From: JAJRPT01 sp965661945
Lineage (GTDB): Bacteria; Bacteroidota; Ignavibacteria; Kapaibacteriales; UBA2268
Length of the DNA stretch: 64,000 nt
Assembly: GCA_965661945.1 (NCBI GenBank)
Contig: CBFIFP010000001.1
Span: forward strand, 558,001-622,000
Direction: 5' to 3'
Shown piece by piece: positions 8,990 to 20,500 of this stretch. The stretch's first letter is position 1, and the number at the start of each line of letters is the position of its first letter. The position numbers and the translations under genes are program-made. Under the pieces are notes generated by a model, which searched no databases, had not been told where the DNA came from, and saw nothing but the letters and a program-made list of their open reading frames with translations.

Positions 8990-9865
8990 TTACTTCCATC
9001 GATTATGTTGCCATGCCCATTGATTAGGATTTGTAATAATTTGATTTTCTAATACGTTAGATTGTCGAATAGTTAATAGCTCTACAGCATTAGGTTCATC
9101 TTTTATATCTTCATATTCTACTTCATAAAGCTTTGCTTTATATTTATTATTATCTTGTCTTTCGATAATCCCATAAATAACAGGAACATTATATTTAATC
9201 GCTAATTTAGCTGGAGCAATATAGGTAAGAGATTTTCTTCCAAGAAAATCAATATAAATATCTCTATTTTTAACTGCTTTTTGATCAGCAACAATTGCAA
9301 CCAATTCATTATTTCTAATTTTTTTAATTATATTAGCAGCTGAATTTCTTGATGATATTAATTTATTACCAAATTTACTTCTATACTGATTCAATACTAC
9401 ATTTAATCTTTTATTCTTTTGTGGTTTAACCACAATACTTAATTCTTTTTCATGTTCATTTCTAGTAAATAATCCTGCAGAAAATGCAAGTAATTCCCAA
9501 TTTCCATAATGACCTGACAAAAATAAAATACCCTTACCAGATTTTAATTTTTCTCCAATTAAACTAAAGTTTTCAAATTCTACCAAACTACTAACTTCAT
9601 CTTCACTAATATTTTTTAAATATAGCAACTCAACTAAAGTAATTCCTAAGTTCTGATAAGAATTTCGCATTATAATATTAATCTCATATTTTGTTTTATT
9701 AGGAAAAGCATTTGATATATTATTATATGTAATTTTTCTTCTTTTAGAACTCAATAATATTAATACATTTCCGATTAACTTACCAATTCTTACTCTTGTA
9801 TCAACAGATAGTAAATTTGTTATAAAGCCAATCGATATAATTAAAATATAAATTAAAAATTGCAT
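8990..9865 (-). CDS. LpxL/HtrB-type lipid A (lysophospholipid) acyltransferase
   Basis: 291 residues. One N-terminal hydrophobic segment (FLIYILIISIGFITNLL) anchors the protein in the inner membrane. The catalytic HX4(D/E) motif is clear as SGHYGNWE, with His119 and Glu124, and further family landmarks follow (ELVAIVADQKA, LAIKYNVPVIYG). Such enzymes transfer an acyl chain to the lipid A precursor in the cytoplasmic leaflet. The ATG lies 3 nt from the GWxTD gene stop, so it is the last gene of the leftward envelope operon. That position links lipid A acylation with outer-membrane protein biogenesis. The exact acyl donor and acceptor are unknown. Confidence 0.9.
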   Translation of the reverse strand: MQFLIYILIISIGFITNLLSVDTRVRIGKLIGNVLILLSSKRRKITYNNISNAFPNKTKYEINIIMRNSYQNLGITLVELLYLKNISEDEVSSLVEFENFSLIGEKLKSGKGILFLSGHYGNWELLAFSAGLFTRNEHEKELSIVVKPQKNKRLNVVLNQYRSKFGNKLISSRNSAANIIKKIRNNELVAIVADQKAVKNRDIYIDFLGRKSLTYIAPAKLAIKYNVPVIYGIIERQDNNKYKAKLYEVEYEDIKDEPNAVELLTIRQSNVLENQIITNPNQWAWQHNRWK

Positions 9866-9868
9866 AAA

Positions 9869-11263
9869 TTATCTAAAATTTGGAGTACTTCTTACATTCA
9901 TTGAATTAGTGATTGCAGGGTTAAATTCCTGAACCCAATTCTCATTTTGATTCTCACCAAATACAGTTGAATGAACCAAAATAAAATTATTATATCCCGA
10001 TTTATCTACAAAATAAAAATACGAACCACCACCACCTTCTCCATAATACCATATCTCGCAAGGTATTTGCTCTCCCCTTCTTTCAAATCTATCTACCTGC
10101 ATCGGAAAACCATACTTAAGCAAAACTCTTCCCCTATCTGATCGCCAACCTTCCAATCCCATACTAAAACTAAAATACTCATCAGCATATCTTATAGCAT
10201 TATCAAATTCATCTTTTGCTTCATTAAAATATGTTGTTGTATCAGAATCCCTAACTCTCCAAAAATTAAACAAAGCTCTTTGTTTTGCTTTTTCATCAGA
10301 CAAATCTTTCCATCTTGAATCTTCAGCTTTAGTCATCAAAAATTTAATTTTATCATATTCTTTAGATAAAGTCTCATCATTCATTGTAATAAACTCTGAA
10401 CGTTCGAAAAGTTCATTCTCAGAAAAAGTTGCTTTCAACTCTGGTTCTTTTTGGTAATTAAGATAAAAAAACTTCTTGGTAGATGTTTCAATTGGGCTTG
10501 CCTCCTCCTGCGAATAAATATTTATTTCTAAATAATAAACACCAGTAGCCAAATCAAGTACAGGAATATTTATAATATCAGATTTTGTATTATTTTCATT
10601 CGAAACATACTTTTTTGAAATCTTTTTCACCGATTTAACAGCATCTAATATTTTATATTCAATTCTAATTAAAGAATCACCAATTTCATTACATTTATTT
10701 AATTCAATATAGGATAATATCTTAGGACTATCACTAAAATACTGTCTTGATGCATTTGGAATAATATAATACTCATTTATTAAAAACTCTTTACTCCAAC
10801 CAATATTTGTACTATCAACATGTTCTATCCTTGTAGCCAAATATATATCACTCAAGTGCCTATTTCTAGTTGGTATCACATCCTTTTTTATAGTCTTTAA
10901 AGTCTTTTTATTTACAGGGTTAAAATATTCAAGATTTAACTTAAACTGTTCATTTGGAATTCTAATTTCATATCTTCCAAAAATGATAAAATCCGTGCCC
11001 AAATCATCAATATTTGATGATAATTCCCAATTAAATTTGTAACTATTCAATATTGATTTTAATTCTGCCTCAAAAAATATTTTTGACATATAAAAACCAC
11101 TATCTATCTCTGAATATTCAAGATTTTTAGAATTAAACTCATAATAAATATTTAAAGAAATCGAATCATTATTCAAATAAAATATACTATAGTCTATTTC
11201 ACCTTTTAAATCTCTTGATTCTAAATTACTTATAAAAATAATTAATAATATAATATATTTCAT
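9869..11263 (-). CDS. GWxTD domain-containing protein
   Basis: 464 residues with a cleavable signal (MKYIILLIIFISNLESRD). The N-terminal 280 residues are beta-rich, without a motif I recognise. The C-terminal part carries the GWxTD-domain pattern: a helical stretch with DSRWKDLSDEKAKQRALFNF and FWRVRDSDTTTYFNEAKDEF, then GLEGWRSDRGRVLLKYGFP, then EIWYYGEGGGGSYFYFVD. The eponymous motif is GWRSD, a serine variant. GWxTD proteins are typical of Chlorobiota, Ignavibacteria and relatives and are of unknown function in the envelope. It sits between a PorV-like gene, behind a terminator-like hairpin, and the acyltransferase gene 3 nt downstream. Confidence 0.87.
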   Translation of the reverse strand: MKYIILLIIFISNLESRDLKGEIDYSIFYLNNDSISLNIYYEFNSKNLEYSEIDSGFYMSKIFFEAELKSILNSYKFNWELSSNIDDLGTDFIIFGRYEIRIPNEQFKLNLEYFNPVNKKTLKTIKKDVIPTRNRHLSDIYLATRIEHVDSTNIGWSKEFLINEYYIIPNASRQYFSDSPKILSYIELNKCNEIGDSLIRIEYKILDAVKSVKKISKKYVSNENNTKSDIINIPVLDLATGVYYLEINIYSQEEASPIETSTKKFFYLNYQKEPELKATFSENELFERSEFITMNDETLSKEYDKIKFLMTKAEDSRWKDLSDEKAKQRALFNFWRVRDSDTTTYFNEAKDEFDNAIRYADEYFSFSMGLEGWRSDRGRVLLKYGFPMQVDRFERRGEQIPCEIWYYGEGGGGSYFYFVDKSGYNNFILVHSTVFGENQNENWVQEFNPAITNSMNVRSTPNFR

Positions 11264-11303
11264 AAAACTAAAAACGAATAAAAAGTATTTTTAATGTAAA
11301 AAA

Positions 11304-11334
11304 AAATGGACTGCACTTTTAATGCAGCCCATTT
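11304..11334 (-). terminator. Terminator-like hairpin after the PorV-family gene
   Basis: AAATGGACTGCA (11304-11315) pairs with TGCAGCCCATTT (11323-11334) with one mismatch and a 7-nt loop. On the minus strand a T run follows the stem. It would attenuate rather than block transcription of the GWxTD and acyltransferase genes, because no separate promoter is obvious for them. Confidence 0.75.
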
Positions 11335-11354
11335 ATAATATATTTATCATAATT

Positions 11355-12419
11355 CTAAAAGTCTAACACAAAGTTAACTCTGTGTATTACACCAAGTGAT
11401 ACAGTGTTTTGAGCAGCATATTCAAATCTACCATCAAACTCACTGCTTACATAATTTACACCAATTCCTCCTGAAAGTCCCATTTGGTAATTATTAAACA
11501 TATATCCACCTCTAAAAGAAATGATATTATGCCAAGTATAATCAAAACCAATTGCTCCTTGTTCTGGAGAATCAGAAATCGTAATTATATCACCAGCCAA
11601 TATTAAATTATGTTCATCATTATCAATCACCGCAGAAGATATTCCACCTCTAAAAATTACTGGCAATGAAAATGGGTAAGCAGGTAGTAAAACTGAAAAA
11701 TTAGGAGTACCTAAAGGGTTTACTCTGTTTTTAGTAGTACCATCTAAAGCATGCGACTCTCTTTCAAGAGCAGCACCTTTATAACTTGTTTCAGTACTCA
11801 AATTCATAATAGAAAATCCAAGTTTTATCCCCTTTAATCCAGTATCATATTGAGTTCCAATATCAAAAGCAACTCCGTTTGCGCTTACTGTCTCAAAAGC
11901 ATTTTGAACATACTTTGCAGTTACTCCAAAAGTAAACTGTTGAGTTAACTTACCAGCAAATGTAATACCCATAGACATATCATTTACCGAATAAAAAGAA
12001 CCAGTTCCCTCAGGTCTATCAATAGTTGTTACTTGTATGTCATTTGCTCCAAAAGTCTGAACAAATGCTCCTAATTTAAAATCTTGCGATATAGGAACAA
12101 CAGCAGCCGCAAAATTTGAAGTTATTTCTCCAAACCAAGTTGAATGAGCCACATAAGCTTGAACATTATCCACTTCTGCAATTCCTGATGGATTCCAATA
12201 CATTGCTGATGCGTCATTAACTACCGAAGTAAACGCACCACCCATACTTGAACCTCTACCACCAATCGGTACTTTCAGAAACTGAGCTCCAGATGAACCA
12301 ACTTTTTCAAAATCACTATCTAAGTTAGTCGAACCAGTTATTAACGTTCCTCCGCTATTAGTTTGACCTAACAGCTCACCGCCAATAAATAAAATTAATA
12401 TAATTAATGCTATTTTCAT
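11355..12419 (-). CDS. PorV/PorQ-family outer-membrane protein
   Basis: 354 residues. After a signal peptide (MKIALIILILFIGGELLGQT) comes the family hallmark FLKVPIGGRGSSMGGAFTSV followed by DASAMYWNPSGIA, typical of the PorV/PorQ family of FadL-like barrels. Repeated amphipathic strands continue to a C-terminal phenylalanine (FVLDF). In T9SS bacteria PorV is the outer-membrane shuttle protein that receives secreted cargo, and PorQ-like paralogues act elsewhere in the system. Its position directly after a giant putative surface protein suggests a dedicated partner role. I cannot tell PorV from a paralogue by sequence alone. Confidence 0.88.
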   Translation of the reverse strand: MKIALIILILFIGGELLGQTNSGGTLITGSTNLDSDFEKVGSSGAQFLKVPIGGRGSSMGGAFTSVVNDASAMYWNPSGIAEVDNVQAYVAHSTWFGEITSNFAAAVVPISQDFKLGAFVQTFGANDIQVTTIDRPEGTGSFYSVNDMSMGITFAGKLTQQFTFGVTAKYVQNAFETVSANGVAFDIGTQYDTGLKGIKLGFSIMNLSTETSYKGAALERESHALDGTTKNRVNPLGTPNFSVLLPAYPFSLPVIFRGGISSAVIDNDEHNLILAGDIITISDSPEQGAIGFDYTWHNIISFRGGYMFNNYQMGLSGGIGVNYVSSEFDGRFEYAAQNTVSLGVIHRVNFVLDF

Positions 12420-12437
12420 TTTTTCATACTCCTTTGA

Positions 12438-15400
12438 TTAATCCACAATTCTGAAATTACCAACTACTATTGAGAAAGTCTTAGTTACAGATTCACCATT
12501 TGGAGTAGTAATAACTGCTACCAGAACCTGACTTTGAGTTCTAAATCCATTTTTAGACATCAAATCCCAAACTTCAACTGCTCTTCTTTCACCATCTTTT
12601 GCGTTTTTATGTTCTATTGTCTGTACCAAATCTCCACCCATTGTGTAAATACTAATTGTACATTCCTTTGGTAATCTAGTAAAGAACAACTGAGCATCAA
12701 ACACACTTCTTTGTGATTGATGAGTAACATAATAAGGATTAGGCACAACACCAATTCCTTCCAAATCATCTTCTGTATATTTATAATTCTCACCTTCTGT
12801 TCTTACAACAGCTCTAACTTTTGCTCCACTTTCTGGCAATCCAACTGCAGAACCCCAATTTAACATTCTAAGTTGATCACCAACTTGGAAATCTATTGCT
12901 TCTGCTAATGGTGGATAGTCAGCTACTGGTCTGTTATTGTTTCCAAATTGTCTCTGATCTGCAGAAGTATTTGGTACCAATCTTCCAGCGTTAGCAAAAT
13001 CTAACACATACTGAGCGCCAGCAATATTTACAACGTGAGTAAAGTCTATACTCAATGGCTGTCCATCAACTTGAGCTGTTGCAGAAAGATAATACTTACC
13101 TTGTAAACCGGAATATGGATAATAATTTTGAACATTATCTTCATCAAACTCAAATGTAGTTGGGAAAGCATAAAGTCTATTAATCTGAGGAAGTAATGAA
13201 GGCATATTTCCTCTTTCTCTTAACCCAATCCAACCAACATTATAAATCGTAAATTTACCAATAAATTCTTTAGGATCTCTTCCGACAGCAGTTAAGTTTT
13301 TAGGATGTGGATACCAAGCTGGTGTCATTAAATAATCAGTAGTAATTTGACCTGAATTATTCACCTGATAACGTGGACCACTTACTGGCAACTCAACATA
13401 ATCAATCTCCTTCGAAGTTGGAATCAATACCGAATCATTTATTGTTTCGTCATATCTATAAATCTCTAAATTATTAGTTACCTTAACATTCAAATATCTC
13501 AATTCAAAAGTAACTTCTTTTTGATTAGAACCAGGAAGACCATCATACTTAAATGTTCTTGTCTCAGTTCCACCAGGAGTAAACTCAAGTACATAATCAC
13601 CTGCTCCATTGTTAAAACTCGCATTTATCGGCTCATATCTTGGTATTATAACCTGCTGTTCATTACTTACTGAAGGTGTTCTTCCTTGTTCACGGAAACC
13701 AACAGTCTGAGTTATATGAACTCTATCAGGATGGAAAGTCCTATTTTGTTCAATACGCGAAACCACAGTACTTCTATTTTGAGCATCTCCAAGCTTTTCA
13801 ATTAAGTGAGACCTAAAAATACCACCAAACTGTCTTACTGTATAATCATATTCAAAACCTAATATACCGTATGCTTCTTGAGTGAAACCATTTAAATAGC
13901 ACCAATTTGGAACTTCCATTCTTCCCGTAGTAAAGCTACCACGTCTTTGAACGTATTCCAATGAGTTAGTTTGATTCATTGTAATCACATCATAAATATC
14001 TTCACCATTTACAGTTTGTCTTGATGTTGAATCTACCAATATTGAATCCGGTGTTGCTAAAACATAAGAACCAGCATTTTCAGTTAACTGTCCTATCAGA
14101 CCAAAAGAACAAGTATTTGGTTCAAACTGAGTAACCTGCTGATAAAGTAACTTATTATTATCACTAACATTCACCAACTTAATATTTCTTGCAAGTAAAG
14201 AGTAACGAATCGTATCAGTCTCTCTACCTCCAACTGGAATATAACTACTTCTAAACCACAACGGCTCCCAAGTAAGTTCCAAAGTATCTCCAGCAAATAA
14301 CTGCTTAACTCTATCATTATTTAAAGCAAAAAATCTTACATTACTAACACCACCTAATAAATCATCAGTCTGCTCAATAATCTCAATTCTTGGAGCAGGT
14401 CCTACAGGTGTTGCTTCAGGATATGCCTTAGTAATATTTGTAATCGACTGGAATGCATTCGAAAACGGAGTGGTATTAGATTGCATCTGAACACTCTTAC
14501 CATAATCACCTTCATCATAAGGAACCAATTTATAATAATAATTAATATTATTTATAAGTTTTTCCGAATTAGTTGGGTCTTCATTTGAAGTAATCCTTCC
14601 ATCTTGGTCATCATCACCAATATCAATAAATGACCTACCATTAGTAATCAAATCCATGTGATCAGTAATCACAGTTTTTCTGACATATTCTGATTGTTGG
14701 AAAGGAACATCTACAAGTTCTATACCACCAGTTTCAGTAGTAACAGTATCATTTACTGTTGGCCATTTGTATGTTACAAAACCTTTCTGAATCCATGAAT
14801 ATAATGAATCTAAAGTTTCCTGTACATTTTCAGGGTCAGTCATAATTTCAGCTTCATTTCTTTGAATAGATATATCAATAGATGCCTCGTTTGTTCCAAA
14901 TTGTTCTCTTAAAGTAGAATAATGATAAACTGTATCTACTTTAGATATTTCAACTAAATATGAATTTCTTCTTTGAATGAACTCACCAGGATTATCTGGA
15001 TCAGGTATCCACTCATATTCCCTAACTGTTACAGTGACATCCTCACCAGTTGCAGGGTCAGTGTAAGTAGAATCCTTAGTTGTATAAACAAGAGAATCTC
15101 TTGATTCTTTGGCTCTTACAATAATTTTATCGTTAATTACCTGAGCAGCGCCTGGAGTTGTTCTTAAAAATTCAATATAACTGAGTAGTGCTTGATTAAT
15201 TCTAACATTTCTTGTTTTATAATGCATTGGGTTATAAGGTATCAAAGATCTAGATAACTCAATCTGTCCAACAACAATATCTTCTAATAGTCTATTATTA
15301 TCACCATTTTCAAAATAATTATAGAACAAAGTCGGTTGATTAGGTCTATTAGTATTAAATGCACTTTGACCACCAGCATAACTTAAAAAATATTTTTCCC

Positions 15401-17519
15401 ATGGTTTAGGGTTTGGAATAACACCTCTTGAAGACATTACAAACCCAACTTGAGCAGTATCAATATTTGCAATAATTGGAATTATTTTACCTCTTAGTCT
15501 ATTATCACCAACAGAAGAAGTCTGAGTTAAATTAAAAGCAGTTACTTCATCATATACCCAAGTACCTCTTGGTACTCTCATTACATGCATAGAAAACAAG
15601 TCGTATGGCTCAGATTGAGGTTCCGCCTGACCTCTATTAACTACAGGACCAACTATTCTCAAAGAATCAATAAAAGGATATAACATTTCGTCACCTTCAC
15701 CAGAAGTTTGAATAGATGATTTAGCAAATGCCAATGGCATACTAAAGTCAGCAACTCTTTTCCAACCAAAAGGACCTCTACCACTTGGGTATTCTTGACT
15801 TGGAGCTTCTTCATTTATAGCAAAAGTATCTAGTTCTGGTTTTCTTGCTCTATACAAACTATATCCTAAGAAATCCAAACCATCCGCTTCTTCATCAATA
15901 GATAACTCTGCTGAATTATCCCATCTTACCATTATACCATTATTTAACGGAGTCCATTCAGTGAATGCAGGTCTTTCAGGTGGAATAGGAGCTCTAAAAT
16001 TATTATCATATACTTCTTGAGCAAATCTATCTATTTTGTCAAGTTCGGCAAGGTCATCACAATCATCAATACCTTGTGCTTCTCCCCCTTTAGAAGTTCT
16101 TGCTAAAATAATACCAACAACTACTCTAGCAGTATCTCTTGGTAACATATTATAAGGACCAGTAGCCATCATGAATCTTTTATCACCAGGACCTGTATCA
16201 CCTTGTTGATTTCTACTGGACATAAAGTCATATCTTTGCTCATCAGTTATTTTATCATCTTCAATTGACCAGTTTTCGAAAGTAACAAGACCAAGTTGTT
16301 CTTCAACAGGATAAACTCTTCTTGTTTTTCTTAAGTACTGAGTATCATCAAAAGTATCTTCGTTAGGATAAAGAGTATCACCATCTCTATTAAAATAAAA
16401 TGGCTCCGGCATATCTGGTCTAGGTCTAACTAAATATCTTTCACCATTTTCATCTAAAGCATAATAAAAATTAATAGAAGGAGACTCAAGATAATCAAAA
16501 CCAAGATATCCAAAACCAAAACCTCTCTCACCTTGGTCATCATTAGTCCATTGAACAGCCATATTTAAAGTAGTATCACAAGTGTACCAAGATACTCTAT
16601 CATTTCTTGCACCTGCCGCCACAAAAGGTGAACGTGCAATATCTACATCCATAATAGGTGCGTGCCAGCATTGTTCTAAAATATCGGGTGACATATTAAT
16701 AAAGTCATACTTTAAAAACACGAAATCTTTATATTGACCAAATCCCCATGAATAAATCATGTGTTCTATCTGAACATATAAAGGATAACCTTCTTGTTTT
16801 GCAGTACCATAACCTTTAGAGTTATAATTTAAGTCTGTCTCTTTAAAACTAGCAAAAATATCCTCACCAGATATAAAAGCAGGACCTTTAGGATAAGTCT
16901 CAATATTTCTTCTATTCTCATCTTCTTCATAAAGACCAAAATATCTTGAAAACTTAACAGTATCCTCTTCAACCGAATCCCAGATAGGCCAATTATATGG
17001 CTGAGTATCATCTAAAGGAAGACCGGTAGATCTATCATAATCAGTTGACATATAAACACGATACTTAAAAATATCATTAAAGTCCGCCTCAAAAGTAGGT
17101 CTATCATTCTTATCTCTAATCCTTCCCGGAACAAACCAAGACTGTCCTGTTCTTGGGTCATAACTTACAGCAACATATTTCTTATAAATAGGGTTGCCAT
17201 CTTCATCAAGTCCAGCACCTGGTCTTGGTTTCAAAGCCGCAAACCACGCTCCACCAGCAAAAACATACTGGTTACGTGAATTTCTGGGCCAATAACCACC
17301 ACCAACTCTATTTGCAATATTATAACCAAAAATACCATAGTTTGAAGAGTAAAACTCAAAATTCGAAACAGTATTTTTTTGGTTATCAAACAAACCAGTA
17401 GGAGTCCTCTGAAGTTCTTCCCCTTGCTTGTCCTTAAATTCTGGATGAACATCGGCATAACTCGATATAGCACCTAAAATTAAAATCGAAACCCCTAATA
17501 TAATTAGTTTTTTAAACAT
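12438..17519 (-). CDS. Giant (1693-residue) secreted or surface protein with FlgD-like C-terminus and EF-hand loop
   Basis: A signal peptide (MFKKLIILGVSILILGAISS) is followed by a very long, mostly beta-structured protein without recognised catalytic motifs. A fibronectin-like stretch is visible (EWTPLNNGIMVRWDNSAEL). Residues 969-980 (14580-14615) read DDDQDGRITSNE, a canonical EF-hand calcium loop. The last 90 residues (PNPYYVTHQSQRSVFDAQLF ... IYTMGGDLVQTIEH ... EVWDLMSKNG) resemble FlgD-like Ig domains that end many exported proteins in this group and resemble T9SS tails. It lies between the TonB receptor (18 nt upstream) and the PorV-family gene (18 nt downstream), so the three are surely one transcript. 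I infer a surface partner of the receptor; its ligand is unknown. Confidence 0.8.
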   Translation of the reverse strand: MFKKLIILGVSILILGAISSYADVHPEFKDKQGEELQRTPTGLFDNQKNTVSNFEFYSSNYGIFGYNIANRVGGGYWPRNSRNQYVFAGGAWFAALKPRPGAGLDEDGNPIYKKYVAVSYDPRTGQSWFVPGRIRDKNDRPTFEADFNDIFKYRVYMSTDYDRSTGLPLDDTQPYNWPIWDSVEEDTVKFSRYFGLYEEDENRRNIETYPKGPAFISGEDIFASFKETDLNYNSKGYGTAKQEGYPLYVQIEHMIYSWGFGQYKDFVFLKYDFINMSPDILEQCWHAPIMDVDIARSPFVAAGARNDRVSWYTCDTTLNMAVQWTNDDQGERGFGFGYLGFDYLESPSINFYYALDENGERYLVRPRPDMPEPFYFNRDGDTLYPNEDTFDDTQYLRKTRRVYPVEEQLGLVTFENWSIEDDKITDEQRYDFMSSRNQQGDTGPGDKRFMMATGPYNMLPRDTARVVVGIILARTSKGGEAQGIDDCDDLAELDKIDRFAQEVYDNNFRAPIPPERPAFTEWTPLNNGIMVRWDNSAELSIDEEADGLDFLGYSLYRARKPELDTFAINEEAPSQEYPSGRGPFGWKRVADFSMPLAFAKSSIQTSGEGDEMLYPFIDSLRIVGPVVNRGQAEPQSEPYDLFSMHVMRVPRGTWVYDEVTAFNLTQTSSVGDNRLRGKIIPIIANIDTAQVGFVMSSRGVIPNPKPWEKYFLSYAGGQSAFNTNRPNQPTLFYNYFENGDNNRLLEDIVVGQIELSRSLIPYNPMHYKTRNVRINQALLSYIEFLRTTPGAAQVINDKIIVRAKESRDSLVYTTKDSTYTDPATGEDVTVTVREYEWIPDPDNPGEFIQRRNSYLVEISKVDTVYHYSTLREQFGTNEASIDISIQRNEAEIMTDPENVQETLDSLYSWIQKGFVTYKWPTVNDTVTTETGGIELVDVPFQQSEYVRKTVITDHMDLITNGRSFIDIGDDDQDGRITSNEDPTNSEKLINNINYYYKLVPYDEGDYGKSVQMQSNTTPFSNAFQSITNITKAYPEATPVGPAPRIEIIEQTDDLLGGVSNVRFFALNNDRVKQLFAGDTLELTWEPLWFRSSYIPVGGRETDTIRYSLLARNIKLVNVSDNNKLLYQQVTQFEPNTCSFGLIGQLTENAGSYVLATPDSILVDSTSRQTVNGEDIYDVITMNQTNSLEYVQRRGSFTTGRMEVPNWCYLNGFTQEAYGILGFEYDYTVRQFGGIFRSHLIEKLGDAQNRSTVVSRIEQNRTFHPDRVHITQTVGFREQGRTPSVSNEQQVIIPRYEPINASFNNGAGDYVLEFTPGGTETRTFKYDGLPGSNQKEVTFELRYLNVKVTNNLEIYRYDETINDSVLIPTSKEIDYVELPVSGPRYQVNNSGQITTDYLMTPAWYPHPKNLTAVGRDPKEFIGKFTIYNVGWIGLRERGNMPSLLPQINRLYAFPTTFEFDEDNVQNYYPYSGLQGKYYLSATAQVDGQPLSIDFTHVVNIAGAQYVLDFANAGRLVPNTSADQRQFGNNNRPVADYPPLAEAIDFQVGDQLRMLNWGSAVGLPESGAKVRAVVRTEGENYKYTEDDLEGIGVVPNPYYVTHQSQRSVFDAQLFFTRLPKECTISIYTMGGDLVQTIEHKNAKDGERRAVEVWDLMSKNGFRTQSQVLVAVITTPNGESVTKTFSIVVGNFRIVD
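14580..14615 (-). other. EF-hand calcium-binding loop coding segment in the giant protein
   Basis: The codons encode DDDQDGRITSNE: acidic residues at loop positions 1, 3 and 5, glycine at 6, isoleucine at 8 and glutamate at 12, a perfect EF-hand consensus. Confidence 0.75.
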
Positions 17520-17537
17520 ACTTTAACCTCTATTATT

Positions 17538-20500
17538 TTAATTGCTTAGTAATGATTGGAAATTAACTTTTATACCAAAGAAAACTGTTATTGGCAATTG
17601 ATAATTACCTTTAAATCTTAATTGGTCTTCATAATATTTTAATGTAGCGTCGAACATTTCCTGTTGTGTAATGATTCCGTTTCTGTCAACATCGCTTCTT
17701 GCAAAACCAGACGCATCAGCCTGATAAATTCTATTTCCAAATGGGTCATACTGATTTATAGTAAAAGATTGAGCATCAGCATAATTACCTTCCTTATAGA
17801 AAGGAGTTGCATTAAACTGACCTATTTGAACGTTTGTTAATCTTAAATTATTATCTGGGTCTTTTGTTGCTGTGTTCCATGCAACAGCTTGTCTATTATT
17901 AGTAACATTAAAGATATCTAAATAAAGTTCAACATTTGTTCCTTTTAAAGATTTTCCAAAAATGTCACCCAAATCTAAAAGTCTTCTAATCTTTAAATCT
18001 GCTCTAAATACATTTGGAAATCTATCAGCATTTCTTTCACCTAAAGGATTACCGTTCATATCAGAAACAGTGAAAGGTACACCAGAACGATAATTAACAG
18101 TCAAACCAAAATCAAAATTCTCAAGAATATGGACTCCAGCAATTGAAGGACCATCATTTTTAAGAAAATATAAATTAAAAATACCGGTTATATCATGAGG
18201 TATATCTCTTCCCAAAGGATAAGCAGCCAAAGGATAAGGGAAAATCTCCAATCCAGGAATAGACCTATCTGGCTGAATACCTAAATTAGTATTAACATTA
18301 TCAGCAGTACCCATAACTCTTGACAGTGTATAGTTTAATCTAAATGAATGATTATTTGAACGTGCTTTTCTTATTTCAAACTCTATCCCACGAGCATTTC
18401 CGTACTCAGATACAGTTGTTTGGAAATAAGGAGAAGGAGTAATTCTTACTGCTGCCACACCTAATTCATTAAAAATGTCTTTATAATATGAATTTACAGA
18501 AAAAGCATATTCATCACTAAACTGATAATCATATCCAATCTCATAAGAATTTACTCTCTCAGGTTTCATATTTGGATTACCAATTCTCAAACCATCAACT
18601 TGAACGTGATTAATATTATAATTTGCAAACATATCAGTCAATGGAGCAACTTTGTAATAAATACCATAATTCATTTTAATTATCTGTCTATTAGTTATAG
18701 GATAACTAATATTTAATCTTGGTGAAAGCATAAACTGAGGAGGTGAATCTTCAAACAATCCATCTTGCTCCACAACCTCATTATTGTCATTAAGAACATA
18801 TTGATCTTCAATCTTAATAAAATAATCAACTAAATCAGCTCTTCTAAACTTAGACATTGGGTTGAAATAATCTAATCTCAAACCAGGTGAAACCAAAATA
18901 GATTCAAATTGAATTTGGTCTTGAACAAACACAGCAAAAGTCCATGGAGTTCTTGATTGTTGAGTAGCTTCTAAAGCTCTTGGATCAGTTTCCCATAAAT
19001 TTCCACCCCACATATCAGAGTAAATATCTTTACCAACAGGGTTTGAAATACTTGGAGAACCATTAGCATGTCTGTGCATTTCATTTACACGAACTTCAAA
19101 ACCAGTTCTAAATGAATGAAAAAACTCATTAGTTTGAAAATTCAAATTATAATTACCATCTAACTGAAAATAAGTTCCTCTTTGAAAAGAATATCCACCA
19201 CCAGTACCATGTCTTATAAAACTATTATTTATACCATAAGGATTAGCAGTTCCAAAAGCAGAATTAATACCTTCATAAAATCCAGAATATATATTTCTAA
19301 TTGGATAAGCATTTCTTTGAAAACCATCTTTAGTTAATGTATTTTCAATTGTAACACCTTCATAGTAGTCATGAGCTTGATTTGGTTGGAATATTTGCTC
19401 ACTTCCAGGATTTAGTCTTTCAATTGATGTTTCATTGTCAATTGGTTCTAAAAAATCCCAACCATTTATGTAACTTGGATTATCATAATTTAATAATCTA
19501 CCAGAACTTTGTTGATTCAAATTGTATCTTGCACTAATTTCGAAGAAACTTTTTTCACTTATAGTTTGGTTCAATGTAACATAAGTATTAACTGTAGTTA
19601 ACTCAAAACCACCTAGTTTATAAATATTTTCTGTTAAATCAGTAACTCTTGAACTTGTTACTTCTCTAAAATTTTCATCATTTCTTGTTTCAAAAGTCTG
19701 AAGATCTGTAGCGTAAAGCCAGTTCCAAGAATTGTTTTGTAAATTTGTTTTACCCCACTGTCCACCAGCTATAACTTTGGTGTTAGGAGTAATTTGGAAT
19801 GCAAACTTAGGAGTGATATTTCTTACAAGTGAACCATTATTATCAAGTTGTCCTAAATTATTTCCTGCAGGATCTAAAATTCTGTAACTATTTCCTCTAT
19901 GCTGTTCAAAAAGATTATTAGTTGATAATGAGAATGTTGAATTTTTTAAAAAAGGAATTGGACCATCAATACCAAACTCAATTTGATTTTGGTTAGCTCC
20001 TTGGAACTTAAACCCTTCACCAAAGTTTTCTATTCTTATTGCAACATCTTCCCTTACTAATCTTATATTTGACGGAGATGAACCATTAAAATAAGGTGCA
20101 TCCGTTCTATAATTAACAAATCCTCTTATTCTGTTTGTTCTACCAGCTCCAACAGTAGTATTAATCACACCACCCAATGCTGAACCAAACTCAGAACTGA
20201 AACCTCCAGTTTGAACTTGCATTTCCTCGATAGCTGATTGTGATACCATTGGAAAGTAGTCCCTACCAACACCACCAAAACCTCCAGAGAACTGGTCAGT
20301 TATATCTACCCCATCTACTCTAACTTGAGTCTGATTATCACGACTACCTCTAACTGTATATCCAGTTCCACTATTTCTAACTCCAGCAGAAAGTGCAACC
20401 AATTGGTTGACATTATTAGTTGTTACTGTTCTAATATCAGTATCAGTAAAAGATGATTGAGAACCAATTTGAGTTTTATTTACCATCTGCTTGTCACCTA